Of a stretch of 64,000 nucleotides of DNA, positions 55,440 through 64,000 are shown one piece after another (position 1 is the first letter of the stretch; every line of letters starts with the position of its first letter). A program made the position numbers and the translations under genes. The notes under the pieces are model-generated. The model saw only the letters and a list, made by a program, of their open reading frames with translations. It was not told where the DNA came from and made no database searches. Source of the DNA: Rhipidocladum racemiflorum (lineage: Eukaryota > Streptophyta > Magnoliopsida > Poales > Poaceae); the NCBI GenBank assembly GCA_036346355.1, contig CM070581.1, forward strand, positions 8,060,001 through 8,124,000, given 5' to 3'.

Positions 55440-56807
55440 AAAAGCCGTCGCACACAAAATTTTGTTGTGGTTTGTATTTTCATATACACTTGTTGGGTCA
55501 GATTTGAACGATACATAAGTAGAACACCACTAGATCATTTCTTGGGGTAAATTGTTCCGTATCATCACAAAGATCGATCATTCGTTGTGGTGTTTGCGTG
55601 AGGGTGTCCCCTGGATTAGTCGTGCATTAACAGACTGTTGGTTGAGATTTGGATGGTGCAGGAATACGCGGTCACATTACCAGAGAATCGAAGGGGACAA
55701 CCCGTCCCTCCGATCAGGTTACACATGTATGACTGTATGAGCCTATTTCTTTTTAGTCGTGGCCTGCAAAAATTTAGTTAACCCGTTTTATGTGACGGTG
55801 CCCTGTTGATCAGTCAACCCGTTTCTCCCTTTTTTTCCAGTTACCTAAGAGCAGAATTACCGTCTAATCAACAATCGTCCAGATCGGAAATAAGAAACGA
55901 TGATCTCAGCTGTCCTTGCAAGATGGGACAGGATCACCTCCATTTTCTGCTGCCAATTTCTTCCTTGTGCGTGCCATGGTCCAAGATGTACAAGGGGTGG
56001 GCACACTTGCGAGCATGATGTAGTGAGGGCCAGCTCAAAGCTGCGCGCAAGCTTAGCTGCTGCAGCACACACACCCTGACCTGAGAACCTGGCCATGCCT
56101 TCGCCTTGCCTTGCACTTGCCCATAACGCGGTTCACACGAGCACGGCAATTGGTTGCTTTGCTGGGCTCCTCTCGTGAGATCGACGTGTCACACCCTGTT
56201 CTGCCCCTATTATTACGTGAGGTATCGCTGTTGCTAGCACATTGGCCATTTTCCCTTGTCAGGCCAGTGTGCTGGGCATACGTCATAGCTAGCTGGAATG
56301 CTGGACTGGTGGCCAGCCAATACTGTTCCCTTCAGAAAGCGTGTATTGTGTTTCATCAGGGGATAAAAAAAAAGGTGAAATGAGTAAGGTTGTAGATGGT
56401 ATGATAGCTGAACTGAAATGAGTGAGACTGTAGATCATATGATACCTGATCAATGCTCGCGATGAGGGTAAGTGAGAGATTTTGGACATCCAACCAGAAT
56501 GCCTTCCTGTTGCAACCAGACAAGATCCTAAAACAGTGAACTAGAAAAGAAAAGAAAAAAAAGAAGTAGTAGAGAAACAAAAAGAACATAACATGTGTCG
56601 TTCCTTTACCGTGCTTGAGTTATTGGTGCGGTGATCACCTGCACTGTACTGAAAATTCAGCAGCAGACACATGTTCATCTCATCTAATAACAGGGCTCAC
56701 TTCCTGCACCTTCAGGGCCCAACCTGGTCAGGCTGGCACTGGGCTGGATCGCGCCCAATTCTGACCGACCCAATTATTTATTTATTTGTTGAGAGGTTTA
56801 CGACGTA
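55440..56807. other. intergenic DNA, no gene recognised
   Basis: Short overlapping frames on both strands at 55806-56383, none with a recognisable motif or coding-like composition. Poly(A/T)-rich near 56360 and 56550. Confidence 0.4.
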
Positions 56808-56810
56808 TTA

Positions 56811-57104
56811 GGGCATGTACAATGGTACATGTCAGCTGTCTATAAAGGTATGCCATATCAGATTTTGGATGATTTGGAGGAGTGAGAGGGAAGAGAGAGA
56901 AATATGTTGTCTACTATTTAACAGACGGCTTTATAGACAGCTTTATAGTGTGTATACCATTGTACAGACAGTCTATTAGTCATATGAGAGATCATTACAG
57001 ACAGCTATATAGACAGTCCATTGTATAAGTTATTTTTAGTACTGTCTATAGATGACATGGATGTATATTATAGACAGCTACCGTCTATACCACTATACAT
57101 GCCC
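56811..57104. mobile_element. Tourist-like (PIF/Harbinger) MITE
   Basis: 294 bp with inverted ends GGGCATGTACAATGG and CCACTATACATGCCC, flanked by TTA at 56808-56810 and TTA at 57105-57107. TTA target duplications and GG-starting ends are the marks of PIF/Harbinger MITEs. The interior repeats TAGACAGCT-type words. Confidence 0.88.
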
Positions 57105-57397
57105 TTAATCCGCTTGAAGGCCTTACTCGATTTGCTTCAGTAATCTTTTTTTTTGCGAGTAATTTGCTTCAGTAATCTTGCATGAACCTCCTCTCTTTGT
57201 CCACAATCCTAGCATAATTAATTGGTAACTATCTGTGCAAAAGGAGGTTGTACATATATATATCTGCATAAATGAGTGATGCATGAGTACGTGAATTTGG
57301 TCACTACGGAATGATATAGTTTTTGATGAGAAAAATAATTTTAATTCATTGCAGGTTATCTTTATGTGCATCAGCTGGTTACGCTCATGGTCTGTGA

Positions 57398-57686
57398 TGC
57401 AATTCTACAAGGCAAAAACTATTATATTTTCTGGATGCAGAATGCTAGACATGGTAACCAAGGACCTCTTCGTCAAGCATGGGTGGAGATTTAGTAACAG
57501 CCTTTGCGCGGATTGAGAACTTTTGTTTTATCTTTAAATTGGCTTGTGCCGAGTTTTTTATAGTTTTTATTTACTCCTTTTTGTAGTTAACTGTTTGGTT
57601 ACGACTCTGTAATAAGTTTTGACTGTGTGCATCCCATGATGCAGAGGCCGGGAGAACAAATCTTCCATTATCTAAAAAAAAAATGA
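57398..57686 (+). mobile_element. 5'-truncated L1-type LINE, 3' end
   Basis: The segment ends with GACTGTGTGCATCCCATGATGCAGAGGCCGGG then a poly(A) run at 57674-57683, a typical plant L1 3' end. GTCTGTGA occurs at 57390-57397 and again at 57687-57694, a plausible 8-bp target-site duplication. No coding sequence remains. Confidence 0.6.
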
Positions 57687-57694
57687 GTCTGTGA

Positions 57695-58399
57695 ACACCT
57701 TAAGGCTTAAGCTGAGTTGTAACTCTGGGCAATAACGCTATCGCTACGCAGACCAGATACAATACCACCATGATGACTGGAACTGGAATTCTGAAACCAA
57801 GAGCTAGCATACAAGGCTATTTCCATTAGCACCCAGGTGGAGTAGTAGTACTGCAGAAGCCACAAACGCACTGCTCCGAGAGTACGTCTCCCAGGGCCGG
57901 CATGTCTTGCAAACGAGCAACACTGTAGTTGTTCCTGCATGGCCATGATGCCAATGGTGCAGGCGGGTATTGGGTTCCAAGGCTCCCATCGAGTCAGGGC
58001 TCAGGAGCCAGGTCTCCTCAATTGAACTGAAGCAACAGGCCGGCAAGGCATCGCATCCTCGATCAAGCATCGTCGATATCCCCTATACATATTCCTCGCA
58101 AAGATAAATGTTCTCCGTAGTCACACACCCCAAGATAAACAGGAACAATCGCTACTTTTACACTGATCTCACTTCACTCTCATCTTTCCATCACTTTGTA
58201 GCTCAGCTACCTAGACTAGATGATCCTGCTCCGGATTGGTACTAACACACCTATCAGATCCTTCTCGTTTCTACCATGTTTGGCTGCCATTGCATCTGCT
58301 CATATTCTTTTTAATCACACATCTCATCGAACACGCCTTTCGTAGACTGCCGTTGACGCCCATGGCACAACAGTGTTCCCCTGATTGGGGGAGCTTATC
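57695..58399. other. intergenic DNA, possible minus-strand gene relic
   Basis: Overlapping minus-strand frames at 57707-57946 and 57804-58070 have mixed, coding-like composition but no motif known to me. No start or splice structure could be defended. Confidence 0.25.
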
Positions 58400-58407
58400 G
58401 TCTCAGA

Positions 58408-58563
58408 CAGGGACGGAGCCAGGCCTCGGACCACTCAGGCCCGGATCCGAGGCCTGGCCTAAGAAAAGTATGCAAATTTCTTAATTTTTTTTATAAATTC
58501 ACATATTAGCTCAATAACCTTTGGGCCGGTCCGAGGCCTAAACCTAGGCTGGCTCCGCCCCTG
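58408..58563. mobile_element. hAT MITE, complete
   Basis: 156 bp with ends CAGGGACGGAGCCAG and CTGGCTCCGCCCCTG, flanked by perfect 8-bp repeats GTCTCAGA at 58400-58407 and 58564-58571. An inner GGCCTCGGACC is also inverted (GGTCCGAGGCC). The ends resemble those of 6418-7058. Confidence 0.95.
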
Positions 58564-58571
58564 GTCTCAGA

Positions 58572-59151
58572 CATCAAAATCCAACAATGTCACACATTCA
58601 GACCGATTCCTCCTCAACACTTGCGTACGAAGGCATCAGATGGGATAGGAATGTTTTTTTTTTTATCATCGTGCTAAAAAAAATTGACGCCAACAGGGGC
58701 TACTCCACTTTCCACTCACGGTTAGCGAACCTGGGCCTCGAAAGAAATAGCTTGATTATGTATTATATTAGTGTTTACGTTTGGATCATATCACAATTAT
58801 TGGATTCGTGATCATGTTGATATCTAATGTCTACACCAGCGGATGATCACAAGCTGCCCATTCAAAAATTCCTAGATCGGTACTACCTTTTTTTAAGCTA
58901 TAGGTTAGTTCTTTTGAGTAGAGTTATAGACCAATTAAAAGCAATCCCAAACAGGTTCCAAATCTCAATGGTTTTTGGTATTTTATAATACTGACCTGTT
59001 TTGGAGATGTGAGATGCTAAATTGCTAATGTGAAGCAATCTAGGATCTACTAACATCTCAATGTAAAAAAAAAAACGCTATAAGTAAAAAAAATGACTTA
59101 CGGGACTCCGATCCAAAGCAAACCAGCCGGCTATCAGCCTCCGAATAGGAT
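58572..59151. other. intergenic DNA, no gene recognised
   Basis: AT-rich with TTTTTT runs and no credible ORF. A weak inverted phrase (AGCTATAGG near 58899, CGCTATAAG near 59075) may mark an old MITE. Confidence 0.4.
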
Positions 59152-59156
59152 CCATC

Positions 59157-59376
59157 TGTTAGACAACCTCGCTATCGAATAGTCCGGGGTTGCCTAATAG
59201 ATCTCAAGTGGAGAATAGACAGGGAGAAAGAGAGACACAATATGAGGAGGAACCAGGCCTGCTTTATTATTCTGTATGCTTCTCTGTACAAAGGGGTAGC
59301 CCCTGCCTCCTATATATAGCGGTTCTGCTAGAGATAAGGAAGAGTCCATATAGGATACGGAATCAGTTTCCTAACA
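59157..59376 (-). repeat. Copia 3' LTR, 220 bp
   Basis: TGTTAGACAACC...TTTCCTAACA. I saw no difference from 63491-63710. A TATATATAG run lies near 59310. Confidence 0.97.
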
Positions 59377-59624
59377 CTCCCCCTTGGACTCTTCACCGCG
59401 AGATGCATATGCCTCATTAAAACTCCATAAAAACCCAGTGGGAAAAATAATTGGAGAAAGAGTACATAGCACACGCTTGCTGTGTTGCACGGATTGCCTC
59501 ATCAAAAACCTTATGTAAGAAAACTTCAATGAAAAACTTACTTAAGGAAAAGAGTACAATCCACCCAAACTTCAATGTTAATCTTCTAGATTCACGTTGG
59601 GTACTCAAACTTCATGTTCGAGAT

Positions 59625-60150
59625 TTATGTAGGAGTATGTGAAAATTCTCCCCCTGAAATCTGCACTTCTCTAAGTCTCATCATCCCGATTCCTCTAATA
59701 CATCTTTCAAAGGAAGATGCCGGGAGTGACTTAGTGAATAAATCTGCGAGATTTTCACACGACTTAGTATGCAGTATCTTTATCTCGTTCATCTTATGCA
59801 TTTCATGGGCATAAAAGAACTTGGGGTTGATATGCTTCGTAAGATTGCTTTTCACATATCCCATTTGCACTTGAGCAACACAAGCTGCATTATCTTCATA
59901 GATAATAGTGGGGGTTTGTTCCATGTTCAAACCACATGACTTCTGGATGTGGTGAACCATTCTTCGAAGCCATGCACATTCCCGAGATGCTTCATATAAG
60001 GCAATTATTTCTGAGTGGTTTGTCGACGTCGAGACAAGAGTCTGCTTAGACGACTTCCAAGAAATTGCCGTTCCTCCGCAAAGGAAAACATACCCGCTTT
60101 GTGACTTGCCAAGATGCGGTCCGATAGGTACCAAAGATCGGCGTAGCCAA
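59625..60150 (-). pseudogene. Copia RNase H
   Basis: Reads SQSGYVFLCGGTAISWKSSKQ, STNHSEIIALYEASRECAWL, IYEDNAACVAQ and KHINPKFFYAHE, the RNase H domain C-terminal to Copia RT. The frame differs from the RT upstream, so an indel lies near 60140. It ends with a stop at 59625 close to the 3' LTR, as expected. Confidence 0.88.
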
Positions 60151-61471
60151 CTAAATTCAATTCATTGTTTCTTTTGTAAAACAAGCCGAGGTCTTTGCTT
60201 CCTTGAAGGTAACGGAAGATGTCCTTCACCCCTTTCCAATGCCTTTTGGTGGGTTCTGCACTGTACCGTGCTAGCAAATTCACGGCGAACGCAATGTCCG
60301 GCCTAGTGCTATTCGCAAGGTACATGAGCGCTCCAATTGCACTCAAGTATGGGAATTCCGCTCCCAGGACTTCCTCCCCCTCTTCTTTAGGCCTGTACGG
60401 GTCTAGGTCTGCTTGGAGTGACCTTCCAACCATTGGGGTCTTTGCGGGGTATGCCTTTTCAAAGCCAAATCTCTCCAACACTTTCTGCGTGTAGGATGCT
60501 TGGTGTACCAAGATTCCGCCTTGGACATGTTCAAGCTGCAAGCCTAAACAGAACTTGGTTTTACCCAAGTCTTTCATTTCAAATTCAGATTTCAAGTATG
60601 TGCATGCTTCTTTAATTTCTTCATCCGTCCCAATGATGTTCAAGTCATCTACATAGACGGAGATTATACAAAATCCATTCGTGGATCGTTGTATAAATAC
60701 ACATGGACAATCTTCGCTGTTCGTGTAGCCTTTCTTGCAGAGAAAGTCACTCAAACGATTGTACCACATTCTTCCTGACTGTTTTAGCCCATACAGTGAT
60801 TTCTCCAATTTCACAATCGTATAGGTTTCTCGCTTGCTCTGTCTTGGTTCGGGATAGGGATACCTTCCGGTACTTTCATGTATATCTCCGAATCCAAGTT
60901 TCCATACAAATATCTTTGTGACAACATCCATTAGCTTCATTTTCAACTTCAAGTTGATTGCCATTGAGATCAAGTATCTAAAGGTAATTCCACCCATGAC
61001 CGGAGAATAGGTTTCTTCATAATCAACCCCAGGACGTTGAGTGAAACCTTGAGCGACAAGCCTTGCCTTGTACCTTACAACTTCATTGTTTTCGTTTCTC
61101 TTGCGAACAAAAACCCATTTGTGACCTAGGGGGTTTATATGGGGAGGCGTGCGGCACACAGGCCCAAACACCTCTCTTTTGTTCAGAGAGACTAACTCTG
61201 CGGTGATTGCCTTCTTCCAATCTTCCCAATCGAGCCTTTTCTTGCACTCTGCGAGAGATGCGGGCTCGGGATCATGATTAATGATCGTGGCAATCTTCTT
61301 TGCAAAGTATGCATCGACATTGGTTGTTGCTCTATTCATTGATTCTCCCGTTATTACAAAGTTTATGGCCATTTCATCATGGGGTGCTTCGTGCACTTCT
61401 ACTTGCTCTTCATTGCTATTTCCCATTCCAGAGCAAGTTCCTTTAGTTTTTCTCCGCCAATGTGTGCGCAC
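60134..61471 (-). pseudogene. Copia reverse transcriptase
   Basis: A long open frame with WEDWKKAITAELVSLNKREV, HKWVFVRKRNENNEVVRYKA, ARLVAQGFTQRPGVDYEET, KLEKSLYGLKQSGRMWYN and the catalytic YVDD at 60644-60655, then RPDIAFAVNLLARYSAEPT. The segment after KLMDV reads through altered sequence (TKIFVWKLGFGDI) where the TAFLNG-type motif should be, so part of the RT fingers/palm may be frameshifted and restored. It ends by running out of frame into RNase H. Confidence 0.9.
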
Positions 61472-62760
61472 ACATTATTTTCGCGCTTCTTCCAATGGAA
61501 GGTTCAGATCTGGAATTGCCTTTTCCACGTGCTTCTTTCCAAAGGCCAGTCTCAACTGCTCCCCTTCTTGCTTTGGGGCACTTTTGTGATTGGTCGTGGT
61601 AAATCCTCTCGCCCGCTTTTCCCAGGCGTCTCCGGTACTTTGGGTTTGAGAAGCCGGATCTCCTGTTCTTTTTCTTTGAGGCCTCTGAACAGGATGAGGA
61701 TACCTTCGCTTTCTTTGGTATTTCCACCCTCTCTGGTGCATTTCTTGCTGGTACATGCGACTTAACCACGCTCTTGAGATCACAAAAATGATCAGGCGAT
61801 TCATTTGCTAAATTCTCGCAAATCAATTATCTTACGGACTTCTTGATTTGCTTCATTAGTGCGAGGGTCATGCGCTGGGATCCCAGTGGAATGCCATACT
61901 ATTTCCGGCATTTTTCATCCAATGGTTGATTCTCTCCCCCTAATGACGGAAATGGTCCTCGCCAAAGATGCAATCGGCGAATCGGTGTGTGCAAGTCTCG
62001 ATCATGGGTTCCAAATACTGATTATGGATGCACTCTCATAACCAACGTATATCCCGGACTTGCGGAGAGGGCCCATTGCAGTCCATTGTGGGGTGGTATA
62101 GGTACATATACCATACAACCAAATTTTCTAAGATGGGAAATCTTCTGATGACCCCTTGCACTAGTTGCATAGGTGAATGGATGTTGTAGGCCGATGGTCT
62201 ATAATTGATGAAGTCTTCTTTGCGTGCGGAGGCTGCGTGTCCCCAACAAGTGTTGGGCAAGTTACAACTCTGCAAGAGCGATGCGGCAATGAACTTAATC
62301 CTTTTTATTAGTGCTTCACTAACCCATTTTGCGTATGGACGTGCGATGCAGAGTGCTCAACGATTATTCCCGTTCTTTGTGCAATAATCATCAAATGCCT
62401 TGGAAGTGAATTCACCGCATTGTCCATTCGAATGGACTTCACGCGATGATCGGAAAAGCATTCTTAATTCGATGATCTGCGAGATCAGTTTGCGAATGCA
62501 TGATTCCTTGTTGACAGCAAACATGTATGCGACCATTTCGAGGAAGCATCAATGAGCACCATAAAGTATCGAACGGCCCTGACAAGGGCTGAATCGACCG
62601 CAAATATCCCCTCGAATGCGTTCCAGAATGCAGGGATTTCATGTTGCACTTTCATAACAGAGGGTCTAGTTATTAATTTCCGGTGGCACATGCATGGCAC
62701 ACAAAATCTTCGTGATTCGGAAATTCTTAACATTAATGCCATGACCTTGTGAGTTGTTAA
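61472..62760 (-). pseudogene. Copia integrase, multiply broken
   Basis: Recognisable pieces in several frames include the zinc-finger end (CHRKLITRPS), a core stretch near 62600-62440 and the C-terminal LVVWYMYLYHPTMDC region (62036-62275). Stops and frameshifts are frequent. 61443-61804 is a Lys/Arg-rich linker before the RT. Inactive. Confidence 0.75.
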
Positions 62761-62913
62761 CTATATTTCTCATCAATCTAAGACCAGGATGACCTAATCT
62801 ACAATGCCATAAAGCAAATAATTGAGCTTCTAAAGACAGTCTTCAAAGAAGTATACATCACGTGTGCATTGATTTTCGTGTAGTACAACCAGATTCATAT
62901 GAGGGACATTTTT

Positions 62914-63243
62914 CTAGTACCATCTTTCCATATTCGCGTGCTTCACAATGCACAAGTGTTCTTTGCCATTTTCTTCATTGGTTTCTACGTGAAACCCATT
63001 GGCGCGGATATCTTTGAAACTTAAGAGAGTGCGAGTTGATTCAGGGTACAAGAGGGCTTCTTCAATTACCAAAGTTGTACCCATTGGCAATATAATTGTG
63101 GCTCTTCCTGAGCCTATTATATGCGTATCGCTTCCTGCGATAGTTGTAATCCTTCCAGCGTTCTTCGTGATCGTCTGGAAGTATTTCGACTCTCTTAAGA
63201 TGGTATTTGTTGTGCCACTATCAACAATGCATATTTCCTCCAT
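62914..63243 (-). pseudogene. Copia protease
   Basis: 109 codons from an ATG at 63243: MEEICIVDSGTTNTILRES holds the aspartic protease DSGTT active site, followed by IIGSGRATIILPMGTTLV and LLYPESTRTLLSFKDIRANG. The frame ends at 62914. It starts close to the 5' LTR, confirming that gag was lost. Confidence 0.88.
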
Positions 63244-63490
63244 TGGGCGCTACACGATTTCTTTTTCACTTTTTCAATCTGCTTTCCGGTAGACTATCGC
63301 GTAGGATAGAGTCGCGTAGGACTTTTATTTCGGCAATCCGAGTGGATGCCGGCTTGATGGCGAGTTGATTGCAGATCGGATCGGGCGATCAATCGCCGGT
63401 AGTAGACGTTCGTCGTCGTCGATGATCCTTCGCTTCTTGTCTTTTCTCACCTTTCAATTTATTCTCCGTAAGAGCTTAGGTGCGATAACG

Positions 63491-63710
63491 TGTTAGACAA
63501 CCTCGCTATCGAATAGTCCGGGGTTGCCTAATAGATCTCAAGTGGAGAATAGACAGGGAGAAAGAGAGACACAATATGAGGAGGAACCAGGCCTGCTTTA
63601 TTATTCTGTATGCTTCTCTGTACAAAGGGGTAGCCCCTGCCTCCTATATATAGCGGTTCTGCTAGAGATAAGGAAGAGTCCATATAGGATACGGAATCAG
63701 TTTCCTAACA
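63491..63710 (-). repeat. Copia 5' LTR, 220 bp
   Basis: Identical by eye to 59157-59376. The internal side reads CGTTATCGCACC on the minus strand, resembling the ...TTATCAGCACG sequence next to the 5' LTR in many plant Copia elements (primer-binding site). Confidence 0.97.
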
Positions 63711-63715
63711 CCATC

Positions 63716-64000
63716 CATGCTCAGGACCTTTCTGATCTGTGTTTATATGCTTTTTTAAAAAAAAATTACACAAACATTAAAATATAAATAAATGATAAAT
63801 GATGATTATTTATCTCTTTACTTGCTTTAAGATCTATGCATCTTGTATTAAGAGAAAAATCATAAAAGCACTGCTCGACCTTTTTTTACGGCTACGAATC
63901 ACATGCTTATAACTGCAAAGATCACGGGTAAATCCACGATTTCACACAACGAGAGTGTGCACTTATAACTGAATCGCACTCGCGCATAAAAAGTGGATAT
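63716..64000. other. intergenic DNA, no gene recognised
   Basis: AT-rich flank of the Copia insertion with no motif seen. Confidence 0.5.

Larger units (their letters stand above)
59157..63710 (-). mobile_element. young Copia element, gag-less and broken
   Basis: 4554 bp with 220-bp LTRs at both ends and a perfect target duplication CCATC (59152-59156 and 63711-63715). Minus-strand order is protease, integrase, RT, RNase H: Copia. Only about 245 bp separate the 5' LTR from the protease, so gag is absent. Integrase and RNase H are frameshifted. A purine run (AAGGGGGAG) precedes the 3' LTR. The two LTRs look identical, so the insertion is recent even though it could not have encoded all its own machinery. 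Confidence 0.95.

Overview
The window looks like nuclear DNA from a grass, probably a panicoid. The one clear host gene encodes a SHORT-ROOT-type GRAS protein with grass-style N-terminal features. Almost everything else is typical grass repeat material: Tekay-, Tat- and Sirevirus-like LTR retrotransposons, CACTA elements, hAT and Tourist-like MITEs, L1 and SINE tails, and CT/GA microsatellites. No bacterial features, CRISPR array or operon is visible. Family names were assigned by eye from motifs and element ends, without database searches.

Layout. 1-3.1 kb: a junction of a Tekay-like LTR tail, a broken gag, a second LTR end and an Ac/Ds-like hAT end. 3.1-13.2 kb: mostly intergenic, with a Helitron 3' end, a tRNA-derived SINE, a hAT MITE carrying a 72-bp duplication, a complete 647-bp CACTA MITE, a GC-rich island and a foldback element with G-boxes in both arms. 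13.3-15.1 kb: the intronless SHR gene on the minus strand, with a long (GA)n tract upstream of its ATG. 15.8-17.2 kb: a hAT-like MITE and AT-rich repeats.

17.2-39.7 kb is a nest. A Tekay-like LTR (from 17546) is split by a 3.6-kb solo LTR (18488-33590). That solo LTR is split in turn by a complete 11.5-kb Sirevirus-type Copia element (20599-32120, minus strand, 5-bp target duplication). A truncated Tat-like Gypsy fragment (34792-38825) sits in the rest of the outer LTR. The outer LTR then ends at a primer-binding site, followed by an unidentified 155-residue ORF.

41.2-53.8 kb: a CACTA terminus abuts a decayed plus-strand Tat-like Gypsy element. That element carries an antisense plant-mobile-domain-like ORF, itself split by a second Tekay-like solo LTR (49801-53135). 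54-59 kb: intergenic DNA with a Tourist-like MITE, an L1 3' end and a 156-bp hAT MITE. 59157-63710: a young Copia element with apparently identical 220-bp LTRs around a broken, gag-less interior.

Only SHR is confidently a working host gene. The retroelement genes form no shared pathway. They are polyprotein relics (gag, protease, integrase, reverse transcriptase, RNase H) at different stages of decay. The most unusual signals are the spaced CCGGA-NNN-TCCGG palindromes throughout the Sirevirus element, including within its pol reading frame; the antisense ORF of the Tat element; the small ORF at 39157; and the tRNA-like segment inside the CACTA MITE.
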